Shown here: in pieces, positions 1-7,100 of the stretch
How the letters are laid out: the number at the start of each line of letters is the position of its first letter
How positions within the stretch are numbered: position 1 is the first letter of the stretch
Source of the DNA: Cloacimonetes bacterium UBA5835
GTDB taxonomy: Bacteria > Cloacimonadota > Cloacimonadia > Cloacimonadales > Cloacimonadaceae
Assembly: GCA_002432865.1 (NCBI GenBank)
Contig: DJGX01000016.1
Span: 1-60,889 of the forward strand
DNA: 60,889 nucleotides
Direction: 5' to 3'
Program-made: the position numbers and the translations under genes
The notes under the pieces: generated by a model
Told to the model about the DNA's origin: nothing
The model's input: only the letters and a program-made list of their open reading frames with translations
Databases searched by the model: none

Positions 1-34
1 AAAAAAATATGGGAATGCCAACATATTTTTCCGC

Positions 35-64
35 TTGACAGAATTGATTGTTTTTATACATAAT
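35..64 (+). promoter_or_regulatory. Sigma-70-type promoter of the surE cluster
   Basis: TTGACA at 35-40 is followed by an 18-bp spacer and CATAAT at 59-64. An ATG at 63 would overlap the -10 box. This supports the later ATG at 84 as the start of the first gene. An AT-rich inverted repeat (4-11 with 22-29, then a T run) just upstream may end the preceding transcript. Confidence 0.5.
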
Positions 65-83
65 GAAAATCGAGGATCAGTTT

Positions 84-437
84 ATGGTTAAAAAACATGC
101 TAAAATAACACAAGAACTTGAACTAGAAAATGTTGAGGGATATACTGAAGCCCAAAAGAAATATTACTCTTCTTTAGGTTTTAAGCCCTATCTAACTGAA
201 AATGGGAGAATAAAATGGCTGCGTCCCGATCAGCATTTATTGCGAATAAACTCTCATTTGAGAAGATCTCGCTCAGCGAGGCTTTTTCACCGTAAAAATG
301 TTCATTTCCCTCATCGGCGAAGACATAGACCTGCTATTGTAAAGCTCATTCAACGAAATTGGTTGTTTATCTTAATTGTGATAATTGGGTTATTAGCAGT
401 TGTTCTTGTATTACTAAATCCTCAGATTATATTTTAG
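84..437 (+). CDS. Small basic protein with one C-terminal membrane anchor, unknown function
   Basis: I do not recognise this 117-residue protein. The chosen ATG has GAGG 8 nt upstream; in-frame ATGs at 48 and 63 lie in or before the promoter. The first half is polar. The middle (about residues 60-85) is very rich in Arg and His, including an HRRRHR run, and would bind nucleic acid or phosphate head groups. The last 25 residues are a single hydrophobic helix (LFILIVIIGLLAVVLVLL), so it is probably a tail-anchored membrane protein with a cytoplasmic basic domain. It is the first gene of the surE-pcm cluster, with surE starting 14 nt after its stop. A sequence-specific role cannot be given. The reading frame is clean and the RBS is good, so it is likely real. 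Confidence 0.6.
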   Translation: MVKKHAKITQELELENVEGYTEAQKKYYSSLGFKPYLTENGRIKWLRPDQHLLRINSHLRRSRSARLFHRKNVHFPHRRRHRPAIVKLIQRNWLFILIVIIGLLAVVLVLLNPQIIF

Positions 438-451
438 GAGTATTAAGAGAT

Positions 452-1222
452 TTGAAGATATTACTGGTTAATGATGATGGAATTTTAGCACCCGGAATAA
501 GAGCCTTATATAAGGAACTGAAAAATGCCGGCCATAAAATTACGATTGTAGCCCCGGATAGTGAAAGAAGTGCTGCATCGCATTCTTTAAGTATTCGTAA
601 AGAACTGAAGGTGAAAAAAATTGCAGATAATGAATATGCCGTTAGTGGAACTCCTGTTGATTGTTCTATTATAGCTTTACAAAAGATTCTTGCCGAGCCA
701 GTAGATATAATTATTTCGGGAATTAATGCGGGACAGAATATGGGAGAAGATGTTTTATATTCTGGAACAGTTGGAGCCGCAATGGAAGCAGCTCTTTTGG
801 GAAATAGGGCAATAGCTATTTCTATAACTTCTTATAAAAACCAAAGATTCGATGTGGCAGCTCACTGGATGCGTAAATTGTTAGATTTAGGCATCGATAA
901 ACAAGCTGAAGAATATGGAGTTTTGAATATTAATGTTCCTAATCTTCCTATAGAAGAAATAAAGGGTATACGTTTAACCCGGACAGGTCATCGTAAGTAT
1001 TATAATTTTGTTAAGGTTATAAAAGAAAACGATGATGGTTTTGTTTATGAAGTTGGCGGTGATATTCCAGTTTGGGATAATCAAACAGGATCCGATGCGG
1101 AAGCTGTAAATAATGGTTATATATCTTTAACTCCTTTGGGCTTTGAACTTACAAAAAGTGATACCTATCCCAGAATTCTTAATTGGCTGGAAGAAAATAA
1201 GTTGCTGCAATTGGAGAGCTGA
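452..1222 (+). CDS. surE: 5'/3'-nucleotidase SurE
   Basis: SurE is a cytoplasmic, metal-dependent phosphatase that removes phosphate from nucleoside monophosphates and is linked to survival in stationary phase. The N-terminal VNDDG motif carries the metal-binding Asp pair (residues 8-9), SERSAASHS supplies further active-site residues, and SGINAGQNMGEDVLYSGTV is the family core. I start at TTG 452 (LKILLVNDDG), 11 nt after AGGAG. This gives 256 residues, the usual family size. An open extension to 359 would overlap the upstream gene and adds an unrelated cysteine-containing stretch. The pcm gene follows 2 nt after the stop. The surE-pcm pairing is also found in Enterobacteria, where both help with damage repair in ageing cells. 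Confidence 0.93.
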   Translation: MKILLVNDDGILAPGIRALYKELKNAGHKITIVAPDSERSAASHSLSIRKELKVKKIADNEYAVSGTPVDCSIIALQKILAEPVDIIISGINAGQNMGEDVLYSGTVGAAMEAALLGNRAIAISITSYKNQRFDVAAHWMRKLLDLGIDKQAEEYGVLNINVPNLPIEEIKGIRLTRTGHRKYYNFVKVIKENDDGFVYEVGGDIPVWDNQTGSDAEAVNNGYISLTPLGFELTKSDTYPRILNWLEENKLLQLES

Positions 1223-1224
1223 TA

Positions 1225-1875
1225 ATGCGGTTTGAGGATCAACGATTAAAATTAGTAAACGAGCTTAAACTGGAAGGAATAACTTCTCCGGCAGTGTTAG
1301 ATGCTTTTGCTAAAGTGCCACGAGAGAATTTTGTTTTACCAGAATATCGTGAATACTCATATCAGAATCGTCCTTTACCGATAAAAGAGGGACAAACCAT
1401 TTCGCAACCATTGATGATAGCTATAATGCTTCAATTATTAGAATTAAAATCATCAGATACAGTTTTGGAGATTGGAACCGGCAGTGGTTATCAAAGTGCC
1501 TTACTAGCTGAAATTGTTAAAGAAGTTTGCACTGTAGAACGACTAGAATCGCTTTCTTTGAATGCTCAAAAGGTTTTACGCAATGCCGGTTACAACAATA
1601 TTTATTTTCGCATTGGGGATGGACATAGCGGTTGGCAAAAAGCATATCCACCTCATAAAGAATTTGATAAGATAATTGTTTCTGCCGCAGCGCAAGATAT
1701 CCCAAACCGTTTACTGGAGCAATTAGTTATAGGTGGTAAGTTAGCAATTCCAATTGGAAGAGCAGGTTTTCAAATTTTACATATAGTAAACAAAACCGAA
1801 GATGGTTATACTATAACTCAGGCAGGAGGATGTTCTTTTGTTCCTCTTGTTTGTGATAATAACAACTTGGGGTAA
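1225..1875 (+). CDS. pcm: Protein-L-isoaspartate O-methyltransferase
   Basis: This cytoplasmic SAM-dependent enzyme methylates isoaspartyl residues in aged proteins, starting their repair to aspartate. The 216-residue length is normal. The N-terminal part carries the family motif GQTISQP next to the substrate site. The SAM-binding motif I is VLEIGTGSGYQSALL, around residues 76-90, and IIVSAAAQDIP with LLEQLVIGGKLAIPIG are the later conserved blocks. It sits 2 nt after surE and 3 nt before the next gene, so it is surely co-transcribed. Nothing is missing from the catalytic core. Confidence 0.93.
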   Translation: MRFEDQRLKLVNELKLEGITSPAVLDAFAKVPRENFVLPEYREYSYQNRPLPIKEGQTISQPLMIAIMLQLLELKSSDTVLEIGTGSGYQSALLAEIVKEVCTVERLESLSLNAQKVLRNAGYNNIYFRIGDGHSGWQKAYPPHKEFDKIIVSAAAQDIPNRLLEQLVIGGKLAIPIGRAGFQILHIVNKTEDGYTITQAGGCSFVPLVCDNNNLG

Positions 1876-1878
1876 AAG

Positions 1879-2361
1879 ATGTTAAAAGATGTTTTCGCCT
1901 GGCTTAAAACTATAATGAAAAAACCGGATAAATATGCCGACTTAAAACTGTTTCCTGTTTTCAATGAGTGCAGTTCATTTGAGCTATATTTACTTAGTAA
2001 TTTTTTGCATAAGCGCACCTATCAGGCTGGAGAAATTCTATATGACAAAGGTTATCCTTTAGAGGTTATTTATTTTGTATTATCGGGAGAAATAGAAGTA
2101 ACAGGTCCCACCCACCCGCAAGGTTGCTATGTTATTGGAAAAAATCAGGTTTTAGGTTTGATTGATATGTTCAGCGAAGAAACTCGCAGCAGTTCAGCTA
2201 AAGCAATAACAGATGTAACCACTTATGTGATTTCTCGTTTTGATTTATTGGATTTAGCAAAGCAGAATCCGCATTTAGGAGTTAAATTACTATATGCTTT
2301 TTGTCAAACCTTAAGTAATTATATCTTAACAATTTCAGCTATAAAGGCAAAAATCGAGTAA
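1879..2361 (+). CDS. Stand-alone cyclic-nucleotide-binding-domain protein
   Basis: The 160-residue protein is essentially one cNMP-binding (CAP/PKA-R) beta-roll. Residues about 20-140 contain the pattern LFPVFNECSSFELYLLSNFL, then YQAGEILYDKG, then YFVLSGEIEV, and end in hydrophobic helices. There is no helix-turn-helix after the roll, so it is not a Crp-type regulator on its own. The phosphate-binding cassette looks degenerate: the usual GE-(L/I)-x-RxA is replaced by SEETRSSSAKA, so nucleotide binding is uncertain. It lies between pcm and a membrane permease whose ATG overlaps its stop by 1 nt (TAATG), which suggests a partner or sensor role in that operon. A class III cyclase is encoded at 23304-25475. 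Confidence 0.75.
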   Translation: MLKDVFAWLKTIMKKPDKYADLKLFPVFNECSSFELYLLSNFLHKRTYQAGEILYDKGYPLEVIYFVLSGEIEVTGPTHPQGCYVIGKNQVLGLIDMFSEETRSSSAKAITDVTTYVISRFDLLDLAKQNPHLGVKLLYAFCQTLSNYILTISAIKAKIE

Positions 2362-3422
2362 TGAACTGGACAAAGCTGATTTTTTATCTTTTGTTATTTG
2401 CAATCTTCATTCTTGCTGTGGTTTTTTATCATTCGATAATATACTACCTTGTATATGCCTTAATCTTTTCTTATATACTTGATCCATTTGTAAACTGGCT
2501 TGAGTATCATCATTTCCCCCGTTGGTTAGCAGTTATAACTATCTATCTTATTATCGCGGGAATTATTGCCTGGTTCACTTCCCGTTTGGTTCCAGCTTTA
2601 GTTCAACAAGGAAACAATCTTTTTAATATTTTGGCAAGTGGAGAACAACTAAACGGGCAATATATTATAACTCTGCCTTTTATTAGTAGAATATATGAAT
2701 TTTTGGTCGAATTGGATACTAAAATACCTGGTTTAGGGATAGCACCCAAGATGATAGAAATCTTAGATCAGACCAATGTTTTTTTAGCGAAAATTCCCAA
2801 ATTGCTGATTGATAATTATAAAAGGATATTTTCCACTATATCCATTATTGCTACAGTTCCTTTAATGAGTTTCTTTATTTTAAAGGATAAATACAAACTC
2901 CGGAAAGGTATTTTAAGTTTATTTAACAACCGCTATTTTGAGCTTTGCATAATTATGTTCCGTAAAATTGATAGCACTATAGGTAATTTTTTTCGAGCTA
3001 TCTTGTTTGAAATTATTGCCGTTGGTATTTTAGCTTCTACTGCTCTTACAATTGTGGGAGTTCCAAATTCTGTATTAATTGGGGCTACAGCTGGAGTTGC
3101 CAATATCATACCTTATTTTGGACCTTTTTTGGGAGGAGCATTAGCAGTAGCAACAGTTTTGATTAATGGTAGCTCCATCCTATATGCAATATATGTAATA
3201 ATAGCAATGTACATTGTCCAATTGATAGATAATAATATCGTTTACCCTGTTGTTGTAGGAGGCACAATTAAAATGCACCCACTATTAGTTTTGTTAACTT
3301 TAATTGCAGGTGGTTGGTATGGTGGCATTCTTTGGATGCTTATTTCTGTCCCCCTTGTATATATAACCTATAATCTAATTAAGGTCTTATATGTAAATCT
3401 TAAAGACTTTAAAATAATATAA
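2361..3422 (+). CDS. AI-2E family (PerM/TqsA) membrane permease
   Basis: This 353-residue inner-membrane protein has the profile of the AI-2E exporter/PerM family: about eight hydrophobic segments, including a pair at residues 7-50, one at 55-75, one near 155-175 and a dense block from 210 to the C-terminus. The conserved C-terminal region (GVANIIPYFGPFLGG, then IQ-like VQLIDNNIVYPVVVGG and HPLLVLLTLIAGG) is very typical. Family members export autoinducer-2 or other small molecules, or exchange ions; the substrate here cannot be told from sequence. Translational coupling to the cNMP-binding gene is implied by the 1-nt overlap. Confidence 0.88.
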   Translation: MNWTKLIFYLLLFAIFILAVVFYHSIIYYLVYALIFSYILDPFVNWLEYHHFPRWLAVITIYLIIAGIIAWFTSRLVPALVQQGNNLFNILASGEQLNGQYIITLPFISRIYEFLVELDTKIPGLGIAPKMIEILDQTNVFLAKIPKLLIDNYKRIFSTISIIATVPLMSFFILKDKYKLRKGILSLFNNRYFELCIIMFRKIDSTIGNFFRAILFEIIAVGILASTALTIVGVPNSVLIGATAGVANIIPYFGPFLGGALAVATVLINGSSILYAIYVIIAMYIVQLIDNNIVYPVVVGGTIKMHPLLVLLTLIAGGWYGGILWMLISVPLVYITYNLIKVLYVNLKDFKII

Positions 3423-3433
3423 AAGAGGTAATA

Positions 3434-4612
3434 ATGAGTTTACTCGATAAATGTTATAAGTTTACAGATGCCCGTAAGGTTATGGCAATGGGCTTTTATC
3501 CTTATTTTCGAGAAATTACTTCCGAACAGGATACAGAAGTTATCTGCAACGGAAAAAAAATGTTAATGATGGGTTCAAATAGCTATTTAGGTTTAACGAA
3601 TCACCCTCTCGTAAAAGAAGCTGCCATAAAAGCAATTCAAAAATACGGAAGCGGTTGTGCTGGCAGTCGTTTTTTAAATGGCACTTTAGATATTCACCTG
3701 CAGCTGGAAAACGAATTGGCAAAATTAGTAGGCAAAGAAGCAGCAATTTGTTATCCTACTGGTTATCAAGCAAATGTTGGATGTATTTCTACTATGGTTG
3801 GGAAGAACGATTTTGTGATAACAGATAAATATGACCATGCCTCAATTATTGATGGTGCTTTACTTGCTGAAGGGAAAATGCTGCGATATAAACATAACGA
3901 TATGGCTTCTTTGGAACATTTACTAAAAGATATTGGAAGCAAGAATTCTTTAATTGTAGTGGACGGCATATTTTCCATGGAAGGGGATATTGCAAATCTT
4001 CCTGCTATCTGTGATTTAGCAGAAAAATACAATTCTGAGGTTATGGTTGACGAAGCCCATTCTTTAGGTGTCTTAGGAAATTTGGGTGCAGGAACAACTG
4101 CTCATTTTGGCTTAACTGATAAGACTGCTTTCATAATGGGAACTTTCAGTAAATCTTTAGCATCAGTAGGTGGTTTTATAGCTGCCGATGAAGCTCTTAT
4201 CCACTATTTGAAACATAAATCTAGAGCTCTTATTTTTTCTGCATCTCTTCCACCTGCATCAACTGCCAGCGTTTTAGCAGCATTAAAAATTATGGAAGAA
4301 GAACCTGAACGCATAGCCAAGCTATGGGAAAACACAAACTATATGTTATCAGAATTTAAAGCAATGGGGTATAATACAGGAGATAGCTGCACACCAGTAG
4401 TTCCTTTACATGTTGGCAATATGATGACTGCCTTTAATATGTGGCGTCGTTTAGGTGAAGAAGGTGTTTTTATTAATCCCGTAGTTCCTCCTGCTGTTCC
4501 ACCCAGTTCCTGTTTAATTAGAACATCTTTTATGGCAACTCATACCCAAGATCAACTCGATATGGCTCTGGATAAATTCAGAATGATTGGTAAAGAGCTT
4601 AATATAATTTAA
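3434..4612 (+). CDS. spt: Serine palmitoyltransferase-like alpha-oxoamine synthase
   Basis: PLP enzyme of the alpha-oxoamine synthase family, 392 residues, cytoplasmic. It condenses an amino acid with an acyl-CoA. The PLP lysine is K240 in GTFSKSLASVGGF, and DEAHSLGVLG holds the conserved Asp and His. Against what I remember of the Bacteroides serine palmitoyltransferase, several blocks are nearly the same: VMAMGFYPYFREI at the N-terminus, YGSGCAGSRFLNGTLDIH, RYKHNDMASLE, SMEGDIANLP and EGVFINPVVPPA. That fits sphingolipid-type long-chain base synthesis better than KBL (glycine C-acetyltransferase) or BioF. Those two remain the alternatives because all three share the fold. RBS AGAGG lies 6 nt before the ATG, and the gene starts 11 nt after the permease. 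Confidence 0.8.
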   Translation: MSLLDKCYKFTDARKVMAMGFYPYFREITSEQDTEVICNGKKMLMMGSNSYLGLTNHPLVKEAAIKAIQKYGSGCAGSRFLNGTLDIHLQLENELAKLVGKEAAICYPTGYQANVGCISTMVGKNDFVITDKYDHASIIDGALLAEGKMLRYKHNDMASLEHLLKDIGSKNSLIVVDGIFSMEGDIANLPAICDLAEKYNSEVMVDEAHSLGVLGNLGAGTTAHFGLTDKTAFIMGTFSKSLASVGGFIAADEALIHYLKHKSRALIFSASLPPASTASVLAALKIMEEEPERIAKLWENTNYMLSEFKAMGYNTGDSCTPVVPLHVGNMMTAFNMWRRLGEEGVFINPVVPPAVPPSSCLIRTSFMATHTQDQLDMALDKFRMIGKELNII

Positions 4613-4673
4613 TATATAAATGAGAATCAGCGTATATTTTTAAAATAAAATAAGCCATATATGGAGGATCAAA

Positions 4674-6407
4674 ATGGCAAGCAAGAGTAGTGTGGAATAC
4701 TATTCCAATATTAAAGAAATGTCTCCTATCAGAGCGATTGCCGAAACTCTGATGAATAACCATCTAGTTCGCAAAGTAGATATTCGCGAGGCATATGAAT
4801 TGGCAATAAAACAACCCGGTGTAAGTGTTACTGATTTACCGATGTACCCGGAATTCGTAAAACTGCATAATCTTCCGAAAGATGCCAAAATTATTAACGA
4901 TTGTCACGGCAATATCATTGGTAGAACCGCAAAAGCACGCAGGTTTTACAATCGGGTAAATCCTTCACTTAAAAATAAGTTGGAGAGCGATTTTCGGGAA
5001 GCCGTTTGGCAAATGCAGCATTATCCGCTCATCAAAGCTGAAGCTATTTTGGGTATGGATAAGGACCTAATGCTGAAAGCCACTTTTATAACCACTGAAA
5101 GCGATGCTGCCAATCTTTATTTTTGGTTGTTGAATTTTGCACCTTATGAATCTCTGGCGCAAGAATATGAAGCAAGTCCTAAACTTCCAATTCAGGATAT
5201 TATTTTAGTCGCTTTTAATGAATGGACTTGCAACGATTCTTATTATAACAATGTTGGCGCACCGCAGCTGGCTTTAGTAGATGAAAAACACAATGTAATG
5301 GTCAACCTTGGGATGCGTTATTTCGGGGAACGCAAAAAAGGAACTTTAACTCTTGCCTGGACTTCTGGTATCCGAATTGGGATGGCTGCCTGCCATGGTG
5401 GTATTAAAGAAATTGATTTTGGTACTTGTGAAAATCCTGAATATCATAAATTGGGTAAGCGTTCTATAGCTTTTTATGGACTTTCTGGAACAGGAAAATC
5501 CAGCCATACAAATAATGCCGATAATGCTGGAACTTTACCTAAGGGCTTTTCCAAGGTTGTTTTGCATGATGATGCTTTCCAGATTGATCTCGAAAATAAG
5601 CAGTGCCGTGCATGGGAACCAACTTTATTTGATAAGACAGATAGCCGGCCAGTGGATCATCCGGATTGGAAATATGCCTTAGCTTTAATGAATCATACCG
5701 TGTTAGAGACAAATGGCAAACTTATACCCTACGGACAGGATATTCGTAATTCCAATGGTAGAGCGTTATTAGACCGTGCTCTTTTGGGAAATTATGTAAA
5801 CCGTTGCGGTTTCCCCAAGGCCTTGGTTTGGCTGATGAAAGATTCTATTTTACCTCCAGTTTTAAAATTGGAGAATAAATATTTGGCAATCGCTATGGGA
5901 GCAGCATTAATGACTCAGCGCAACCGTGCTGAAAATGTTACCGAAGAAGAATTGAATAAACTCGTTTTCGAACCTTTTGCCAATCCTTTTAGGGTTTATG
6001 AACTCTATCGGGATGTGGAAGCATTTTTGAAAGTAGCTGATAGCGGAGCAGATTTCTACTGCTTCAATTCCCGTGGCTATTGGAAAGAATCTGATGATAT
6101 CCTTGAACCCATTCCTCTAAATACTTCTCTCACTCTTCAAACTGCCATTTTGATGGATCAATTAAAATGGGAACATTGGAATATACTTCCGGGAGCGATG
6201 ATTCCTACTCGGGAGTCCATCGAAGCCATTATACCCGGTTATTATGATAAATATAATTCCACTATGCGCGGTAACTATGATAAGTACATTGCTTTGATTA
6301 AAGATAGATTCCAACAAAGAAAGGACTTTTTGCAAAGTAGCGATTTAACCGAAAAACCGGATATCCAGACAAAATTGATCCAGTCCTTGCAAGTAAACGC
6401 TGATTAG
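4674..6407 (+). CDS. Phosphoenolpyruvate carboxykinase (ATP)-like protein
   Basis: 577 residues. The core matches the ATP-dependent PEPCK family. A kinase-1a P-loop, GLSGTGKSS, starts at residue 269, and a kinase-2-like VVLHDDAFQID is in the place of the usual GDDE metal site. The segment between (RAWEPTLFDKTDSRP) corresponds to the family's ETEPEIY..I-F/D region. PEPCK interconverts oxaloacetate + ATP and PEP + CO2 in the cytoplasm. The N-terminal half is unusual: I cannot find the canonical GRSPKDK substrate loop or MHCSANV block; AACHGGIKEIDF lies where the latter should be. It is therefore a divergent PEPCK or a related P-loop enzyme. GGAGG lies 8 nt before the ATG. The gene is probably part of the upstream transcript or has its own weak promoter in the 61-nt gap. 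Confidence 0.72.
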   Translation: MASKSSVEYYSNIKEMSPIRAIAETLMNNHLVRKVDIREAYELAIKQPGVSVTDLPMYPEFVKLHNLPKDAKIINDCHGNIIGRTAKARRFYNRVNPSLKNKLESDFREAVWQMQHYPLIKAEAILGMDKDLMLKATFITTESDAANLYFWLLNFAPYESLAQEYEASPKLPIQDIILVAFNEWTCNDSYYNNVGAPQLALVDEKHNVMVNLGMRYFGERKKGTLTLAWTSGIRIGMAACHGGIKEIDFGTCENPEYHKLGKRSIAFYGLSGTGKSSHTNNADNAGTLPKGFSKVVLHDDAFQIDLENKQCRAWEPTLFDKTDSRPVDHPDWKYALALMNHTVLETNGKLIPYGQDIRNSNGRALLDRALLGNYVNRCGFPKALVWLMKDSILPPVLKLENKYLAIAMGAALMTQRNRAENVTEEELNKLVFEPFANPFRVYELYRDVEAFLKVADSGADFYCFNSRGYWKESDDILEPIPLNTSLTLQTAILMDQLKWEHWNILPGAMIPTRESIEAIIPGYYDKYNSTMRGNYDKYIALIKDRFQQRKDFLQSSDLTEKPDIQTKLIQSLQVNAD

Positions 6408-6546
6408 AACTTTTTGGCTGGCATACTTATTCCCTGCATAAAAAAGGGTTGCCCAAATTCTGATTGGCCAAATGCCAAGGATGTCATTCTTTTGCAGCCC
6501 GAGTAACTATGCAGTAAAGAGTAACTTGCCCTAAAAAATGTTTCAT

Positions 6547-6579
6547 AGATAGCGGGATTAATTTTCCGCTATCTTTTTT
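6547..6579 (+). terminator. Rho-independent terminator after the PEPCK-like gene
   Basis: A 9-bp perfect stem (AGATAGCGG at 6547-6555 with CCGCTATCT at 6566-6574) and a 10-nt AT-rich loop are followed directly by a T run to 6579. It lies 140 nt after the stop codon. The 3' UTR between (6408-6546) contains further partly self-complementary GGC/GCC stretches. Confidence 0.85.
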
Positions 6580-6674
6580 ATCCTTCCTTAATTAGCTATC
6601 ATGGAGCTATGGTGCTGATCAGAGGTATTTTCCCGAGAAACACCACCGCATCTCTACCATAAGTAATCAAGCAA

Positions 6675-6803
6675 GGATTATAGGTTTACAGCTTTAGAAA
6701 CAAGGATTTTAGGACTAGTTCACGCAGATTACGCAGATGACGCAGATTTGATTTTAGAAACAGGGATTATAGGTTTACAGCTTTAGAAACAAGGATTTTA
6801 GGA
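6675..6803. repeat. Pair of identical 40-bp direct repeats
   Basis: The same 40 bases, starting GGATTATAGGTTTACAGC, occur at 6675-6714 and 6764-6803, with an 89-bp period and no mismatch that I can see. Shorter echoes (GGATTATAGGATTTAGAGG) follow to 6820. No reading frame spans them. Confidence 0.85.
6722..6747. repeat. Three tandem ACGCAGAT octamers, period 9
   Basis: ACGCAGAT occurs at 6722, 6731 and 6740, separated by single bases. It lies between the two 40-bp direct repeats. A similar low-complexity block (ACAGATAACGGGATCGACAGG) lies near 51721. These look like dispersed intergenic repeat debris, not a coding or regulatory element. Confidence 0.6.
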
Positions 6804-6828
6804 TTATAGGATTTAGAGGATTTTTAAA

Positions 6829-7007
6829 GTTCCGTTAGGAACGATACATACTAACGACGGGTTTTAACCCGTTGAAATATAAAACAAATAATTTAGTCCC
6901 ATCGGGACGACAGATTTTAACGACGGGTTTTAACCCGGCGAAATATAAAACAAATAATTTAGTCCCATCGGGACGACAGATTTTAGCGACGGGTTTTTAA
7001 CCCGGCG
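6829..7007. repeat. 66-bp tandem repeat array with two dyads per unit
   Basis: Units start at 6829, 6896 and 6962; the last is incomplete. Each unit has a short dyad at its head (GTTCCGTTAGGAAC in the first, GTCCCATCGGGAC in the second and third). It has a second dyad about 23 bp on (CGGGTTTTAACCCG; one extra T in the third unit) and a common AT-rich tail (AAATATAAAACAAATAATTTA). Units two and three are almost identical; the first is diverged. The unique spacers expected of CRISPR are absent. The pattern resembles REP-like intergenic palindromes. Confidence 0.8.
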
Positions 7008-7100
7008 TAAAAATAACGGAAGGTTGAAGTCCTAGCCAACCACAATAAACAAACTATCAAGCTATTAAAAAATCTCAACCTTCTAAACTACTAAAACCCT

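Noticed and set aside
359..451. 31-codon N-terminal extension of SurE
   Set aside because: It overlaps the previous gene, does not resemble the family, and TTG 452 has an AGGAG and gives the normal SurE N-terminus.
6829..7007. CRISPR array
   Set aside because: Only three units, no unique spacers (whole unit repeats) and no cas genes.
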